Of a DNA stretch of 10,216 nucleotides, positions 6,681 to 10,216 are shown piece by piece (positions within the stretch are counted from its first letter, which is position 1; each line of letters starts with the position of its first letter). Source of the DNA: an uncultured Clostridium sp. (GTDB lineage: Bacteria; Bacillota; Clostridia; TANB77; CAG-465); assembly GCA_905204915.1 (NCBI GenBank), contig CAJLBR010000042.1, forward strand, positions 1-10,216. Direction: 5' to 3'. The position numbers and the translations under genes were made by a program. The notes beneath the pieces are model-generated. The model searched no databases. It was not told the DNA's origin and saw only the letters and a list, made by a program, of their open reading frames with translations.

Positions 6681-8228
6681 ATGATTTATACGGTAATTTC
6701 TGCTACTCTTGCATTTTTGCTAGCAGCTGTTATTTTCTTCTTTGTTGGAGTTGAATACAGAAAAAAAATAGCAGAAGCAAAAATTGGCGATGCGGAAACA
6801 CAAGCAGAAAAAATAATTGAAGACGCAAAAAAAGATTCAGAAAGATTTAAAAAAGATGCTATAATTCAAGCAAAAGACGAAATGATAAAACAAAAAGATG
6901 AATTTGAAAAAGAAGCTAAAGAAAGAAAAAAAGAATTGCAAGACATTGAAAACAGAATAAATCAAAGACAAGATTTGGTTGATAAAAGAGCTGCTTTGAT
7001 TGAAGAAAAAGAAAATAGCATTATAAAGAAAAATCAAGAATTACAAGAAAAAGAAAAAGACTTAGAAAATGCTAAAACTAGAGAATTAGAAGAACTTAGT
7101 AAAATAGCAAAAATGTCTGTAGATGAAGCAAAAGAAGTTATGATGACAAGACTTCAAGATGACATGAAGATGGAAATGGCAACATACATTAAAAATGAGC
7201 AAGAAAGAGCAAAATCTGAAGTTGATAAGAAGGCTAAGGAATTATTAGTACAATCAATTCAAAGATGTGCTACAGATCATACATCAGAAGCAACTGTTAC
7301 AGTTGTACAACTTCCTAACGATGATTTAAAAGGTAGAATTATTGGTAGAGAAGGTAGAAATATAAAAACTATCGAAACTTTAACTGGAATTGACTTAATA
7401 ATAGATGATACTCCAGATGTAATAATTTTATCAAGTTTTGATCCTATAAGACGTGAGGTTGCAAGAATTGCTATAGAAAGACTTATTGCTGATGGAAGAA
7501 TACATCCAGGAAAAATCGAAGAGATGATAGAAAAAGCTAAAGTAGAAGTTGAAAATACAATAAAAGAAGAAGGAGAAAGAGCTTTATTTGAAACTGGTGT
7601 AATTAATGTTCATCCAGATTTAGTAAAATTGCTTGGAAAACTTCGTTACAGAACAAGTTATGGCCAAAACGTTTTAAACCACTCTATAGAAGTTTCAAAT
7701 ATTGCAGGAATGCTTGCAGTAGAGCTTGGACTTGATCCTACAATAGCAAAACGTGCAGGACTTTTCCATGATATAGGAAAATCTTTTGACCATGACGTTG
7801 AAGGTACACACGTAAGCTTAGGTATCGAACTTTTAAGAAAATATAAAGAGAGAGATGAAGTTATATGGGGAATGGAAGCTCACCATGGTGACTGTGATCC
7901 AAAAACTATTGAAGCTGTATTAGTACAAGCAGGAGATATCGTTTCTGCTTCTAGACCAGGTGCTAGAAGAGAAACAGTAAGCACTTATATAAAGAGATTA
8001 CAAAAACTAGAAGAAATTTGTAATTCTTATAAAGGTGTAGATAAATCATATGCTATTCAAGCAGGACGTGAAGTAAGAATTATTGTAAAACCTGATCAAG
8101 TTGATGAAGCAGGTCAAGTAATAATGGCTAGAGATATTGCAAAACAAATTGAAAATGAAATGGTTTACCCAGGTCAAATTAAAGTAAATGTAATAAGAGA
8201 AACAAGAACTACAGAAATAGCAAAATAA
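6681..8228 (+). CDS. rny: Ribonuclease Y
   Basis: A 515-residue protein close to the usual length (about 520). The domain order is an N-terminal membrane anchor (about residues 2-23), a long charged coiled coil (about 25-200) rich in Lys and Glu, a KH RNA-binding domain with GRIIGREGRN at 218-227, and an HD phosphohydrolase domain with the metal-binding LFHDIGK (His363, Asp364), followed by HVSLG, EAHHGD and the ASRPGARRE motif. RNase Y is the membrane-bound endoribonuclease that starts mRNA decay and processes transcripts in many Firmicutes. All expected catalytic and RNA-binding motifs are intact. A near-perfect AGGAGG (6668-6673) lies seven bases before the ATG. The gene is monocistronic, with its own promoter and a terminator directly after the stop. 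Confidence 0.97.
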   Translation: MIYTVISATLAFLLAAVIFFFVGVEYRKKIAEAKIGDAETQAEKIIEDAKKDSERFKKDAIIQAKDEMIKQKDEFEKEAKERKKELQDIENRINQRQDLVDKRAALIEEKENSIIKKNQELQEKEKDLENAKTRELEELSKIAKMSVDEAKEVMMTRLQDDMKMEMATYIKNEQERAKSEVDKKAKELLVQSIQRCATDHTSEATVTVVQLPNDDLKGRIIGREGRNIKTIETLTGIDLIIDDTPDVIILSSFDPIRREVARIAIERLIADGRIHPGKIEEMIEKAKVEVENTIKEEGERALFETGVINVHPDLVKLLGKLRYRTSYGQNVLNHSIEVSNIAGMLAVELGLDPTIAKRAGLFHDIGKSFDHDVEGTHVSLGIELLRKYKERDEVIWGMEAHHGDCDPKTIEAVLVQAGDIVSASRPGARRETVSTYIKRLQKLEEICNSYKGVDKSYAIQAGREVRIIVKPDQVDEAGQVIMARDIAKQIENEMVYPGQIKVNVIRETRTTEIAK

Positions 8229-8235
8229 TTTATTT

Positions 8236-8266
8236 AGAAGAAACTAATTTTAGTTTCTTCTTTTTT
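8236..8266 (+). terminator. Intrinsic terminator of rny
   Basis: AGAAGAAACTA (8236-8246) pairs perfectly with TAGTTTCTTCT (8251-8261) around a 4-base loop, followed by a T run to 8266. It starts eight bases after the rny stop codon. Confidence 0.88.
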
Positions 8267-8289
8267 GTTATAATCAGTGATTAATAAAA

Positions 8290-8318
8290 TTGACATTTTA
8301 TGTAAATTGTGGTATAAT
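8290..8318 (+). promoter_or_regulatory. Perfect-consensus extended sigma-A promoter for the MYG1-family gene
   Basis: TTGACA (8290-8295), 17 bases, TATAAT (8313-8318), with TGG (8310-8312) forming an extended -10. The predicted start is near 8325 with a leader of about 68 nt. TAATTAGT (8315-8322), overlapping the -10, is repeated inverted as ACTAATTA (8345-8352), and AGTTAA (8328-8333) as TTAACT (8342-8347), so the start region has short dyad symmetry. Confidence 0.88.
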
Positions 8319-8392
8319 TAGTATGCCAGTTAATATGGTTTTTAACTAATTAGATAAAAAGTATTTATAATTAAAGAAAGAAGGGCTTTTTT

Positions 8393-9298
8393 ATGTACAA
8401 AGTAAGAGTAGCTTATACTCATTCTGGCCCCTTTCATTCTGATGATGTTTTTGCATCTGCATTTTTGATGCGGATGTTTCCAGGTGTAAAAATACGCCGC
8501 GTGAGCGAACTTCCTATAAATATACCAAAATATTCTATTGCGTACGACATTGGAGGAGGAATGTTTGATCACCATCAAAAGGGTGGAAATGGGGAAAGAA
8601 AAAATGGAATACCTTATTCATCTTTCGGACTTCTATGGAAAAAATTTGGAATTCCATTTCTTAGAAGTAAGCTGGATGAAACCAAAATCGATATAACTAG
8701 TGTTTGGTTCGAAATTGATAAACAGTTAGTATCAGGAATTGATGCGGTAGACAACGGATATTTTGAAAAGAAGAATACAGAGGTAATGACAATATGCAGC
8801 ACAATTTCACTTTTCAGACCTAATTGGGATGAAGAAAATAAAACGTATGATGAACAGTTTGAAAAAGCAGTTGAATTTGCTGGTACAATTTTCGACAACA
8901 GTGTTTCAAAGGCTATTTCTGAAGCAAAAGCTATAAGCATAATGGAAGAAAAAATAAGTAAAACAAATGATGGAGTTTTAGTTATGGATCATTACGTTGC
9001 ATGGCAAAAATGTCTTGCAAGAAGTCAAAATGAAAATGCTAAAAAAATTTACTTTGTAGTGTATCCATCATTAAGAGGCGGATATAATATAGCTTCAGTT
9101 TATAGAACTGATGGAGTAAAAGAAAGCAAAATACTTTTTCCACAAAATTGGTGGGGAGAAAATAATGAAAAACTTGAAAAAAAATCTGGAATAAGAGGTG
9201 CAAAGTTTGTACATCAAAAAGGATTTATTGCAGGAGCAAGTAATAAAGAAGCTGCAATAAAGATGGCAAAAAAGGCCATAGAAAGAAATAACAAATAA
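8393..9298 (+). CDS. MYG1/UPF0160-family DHH-type metal-dependent hydrolase
   Basis: A 301-residue protein matching the MYG1 (UPF0160) family over its whole length. Motifs in order: THSGPFHSDDVFA at residues 9-20 (family THxGxFHxDE-like metal motif), FDHHQKGG with the DHH at 59-61, PYSSFGLLWKKFG shortly after, GIDAVDNG at 116-122, and the C-terminal FVHQKGFIAG. Conserved His and Asp residues of the DHH superfamily are in place, so it is likely an active metal-dependent phosphoesterase. The eukaryotic member MYG1 is reported as a 3'-5' RNA exonuclease; the substrate of bacterial members is not settled. The ATG at 8393 follows GAAGGG (8380-8385) by seven bases. The gene stands alone between promoter and terminator, next to rny, which may be coincidence. 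A short stretch with CGG and CGC arginine codons occurs near residues 24-35. Confidence 0.88.
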   Translation: MYKVRVAYTHSGPFHSDDVFASAFLMRMFPGVKIRRVSELPINIPKYSIAYDIGGGMFDHHQKGGNGERKNGIPYSSFGLLWKKFGIPFLRSKLDETKIDITSVWFEIDKQLVSGIDAVDNGYFEKKNTEVMTICSTISLFRPNWDEENKTYDEQFEKAVEFAGTIFDNSVSKAISEAKAISIMEEKISKTNDGVLVMDHYVAWQKCLARSQNENAKKIYFVVYPSLRGGYNIASVYRTDGVKESKILFPQNWWGENNEKLEKKSGIRGAKFVHQKGFIAGASNKEAAIKMAKKAIERNNK

Positions 9299-9324
9299 TA
9301 TTTAAAACATACTTTATAAAATTT

Positions 9325-9352
9325 GAGAGTTCATTTTGAGCTCTCTTTTTTT
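9325..9352 (+). terminator. Intrinsic terminator of the MYG1-family gene
   Basis: GAGAGTTCA (9325-9333) pairs with TGAGCTCTC (9337-9345) with one G-U pair around a 3-base loop, followed by seven T (9346-9352). Confidence 0.88.
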
Positions 9353-9358
9353 CTATGC

Positions 9359-9387
9359 TTGAAAACTAACAAATTATATGGTATAAG
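9359..9387 (+). promoter_or_regulatory. Extended sigma-A promoter of the ABC transporter gene
   Basis: TTGAAA (9359-9364), 17 bases, TATAAG (9382-9387) preceded by TGG (9379-9381). The predicted start is near 9394, leaving a leader of about 16 nt that contains the GGGGA Shine-Dalgarno site. Confidence 0.72.
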
Positions 9388-9409
9388 TTTAAGTACGGGG
9401 ATGAAGTTT

Positions 9410-10216
9410 ATGTTAGAAGTAAAAAATATAAAAAAGGAATTTAACCAAAAGCTAGTAGTAAATGATGTTTCTTTTTTAGTAAATAGCGGAGAAATACTAG
9501 GACTTTTAGGAAAAAATGGAGCTGGTAAGTCTACAATATTTAGACTTATATTAAATATAATTGACCCAGAAGAAGGACAAATTCTGTTAAACGGTAAAAA
9601 ATATACTATAAAAGATACGAAACTTGTAGGTTTCTTGCCAGAGGAAGGTAGTTTAGGACAAGAATTAACAGTGTATGAACAAATGTGTTTCTATGGAAGC
9701 TTGAAAGGTATGAGTGAGGAACAGGTTTTAGAGAGATTAGAATATTGGTTACAAAAATTTGATATAGTAGAATATATGAATAAAAGAATAAAAGAACTTA
9801 GCAAGGGGAATCGTCAAAGAATTCAGTTTATTGCAGCTATCATGCATGATCCAGATTTAATTATTTTAGACGAGCCATTCTCCGGCTTAGATCCTTTAGG
9901 AGTAGAAAAATTTAAGGAAATTTTAATTGAGTTAAAACATAAAAATAAAGCAATAATATTTTCTTCACATAGAATGGAACATGTTGAGCTATTTTGTGAC
10001 AATATCTTGATGATAGATAAAGGAAATACAATACTTAAAGGAAGTTTAAATGAGATTAAAAAGAGTTATCCAAAAGAAAAAGTAATATACGATGGAAACG
10101 AAAGTTATGTATTAAAAGAAGATGTACAAGAGTATGTAGAGAAATTAAAAAATAAAAACATACAAGATATAAAGGTAGAAAAGTTATCACTTAATGATAT
10201 ATTCATAGACAAGGTA
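9410..10216 (+). CDS. ABC transporter ATP-binding protein (ABC-2/YhaQ-NatA type), 3' end outside window
   Basis: 269 codons open to the right edge; nearly the whole ATPase is present. Walker A is GKNGAGKST at about residues 34-42. The Q-loop region reads FLPEEGSLGQELTV, with Glu where many ABC ATPases have Gln; this PEExxL form is common in the YhaQ/NatA-like exporters. The signature is LSKGNRQRI, Walker B LIILDEPFSGLDP, and the switch histidine is in SSHRME. After the ATPase core comes a C-terminal extension of about 70 residues typical of this branch. It would energise an ABC-2 type permease, probably encoded just downstream outside the window; the substrate (sodium, drug or peptide export in relatives) cannot be given. 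The ATG at 9410 has GGGGA (9397-9401) eight bases upstream; an in-frame ATG at 9401 lies against that site and is less likely. Confidence 0.9.
   Translation, partial: MLEVKNIKKEFNQKLVVNDVSFLVNSGEILGLLGKNGAGKSTIFRLILNIIDPEEGQILLNGKKYTIKDTKLVGFLPEEGSLGQELTVYEQMCFYGSLKGMSEEQVLERLEYWLQKFDIVEYMNKRIKELSKGNRQRIQFIAAIMHDPDLIILDEPFSGLDPLGVEKFKEILIELKHKNKAIIFSSHRMEHVELFCDNILMIDKGNTILKGSLNEIKKSYPKEKVIYDGNESYVLKEDVQEYVEKLKNKNIQDIKVEKLSLNDIFIDKV

Noticed and set aside
9620..9665. Missing Q-loop glutamine in the ABC ATPase as a sign of inactivity
   Set aside because: The PEE-type Q-loop region is usual in YhaQ/NatA-like ATPases, and all other nucleotide-binding motifs are intact.

Overview
The window is AT-rich DNA with short intergenic gaps, Shine-Dalgarno sites close to AGGAGG, and U-tract hairpin terminators. 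It carries RNase Y, a Firmicutes-type RNA polymerase omega subunit and a YlbJ-like sporulation membrane protein. Together these point to a low-GC Bacillota (Firmicutes) chromosome, probably from a spore-forming or spore-gene-carrying clostridial or bacilli lineage; the species cannot be named from the sequence alone. All genes read normally with the standard bacterial code, and no rRNA, tRNA, CRISPR array or insertion sequence is visible.

Layout. (1) Positions 1-1068, minus strand: a ylbJ-like gene running off the left edge. (2) Starting only 44 bp away and diverging from it: a COG1092-type SAM-dependent methyltransferase (1113-1985). (3) A three-gene operon with its own promoter and terminator (about 1987-4310): rpoZ, an archaeal-type CMP kinase homologue starting at GTG, and a phosphomannomutase/phosphoglucomutase. 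(4) Two related glycerophosphodiesterase-like genes: a short single-module gene (4353-4877) and a longer membrane-anchored gene with two modules (5029-6471), the latter behind a perfect-consensus promoter. (5) rny, RNase Y, with a leader of about 115 nt (6681-8228). (6) A MYG1/UPF0160-family DHH-type hydrolase (8393-9298), also behind a perfect-consensus promoter. (7) The start of an ABC-2-type exporter ATPase gene (9410 to the right edge).

Functionally this is mostly housekeeping: transcription (omega), RNA turnover (RNase Y, possibly the MYG1 homologue), RNA methylation, nucleotide and sugar-phosphate metabolism, and lipid or teichoic-acid glycerophosphodiester turnover. Each transcription unit from rpoZ to the MYG1 homologue ends in an identifiable intrinsic terminator. 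Several promoters carry a TGn extension of the -10 box.

No clearly new multi-gene system is present. The items most worth a second look are the paralogous glycerophosphodiesterase pair, with a truncated module and complementary loss of motifs; a candidate sigma-E-type promoter in front of ylbJ that overlaps the start of the divergent gene; and the unusual partner of rpoZ.
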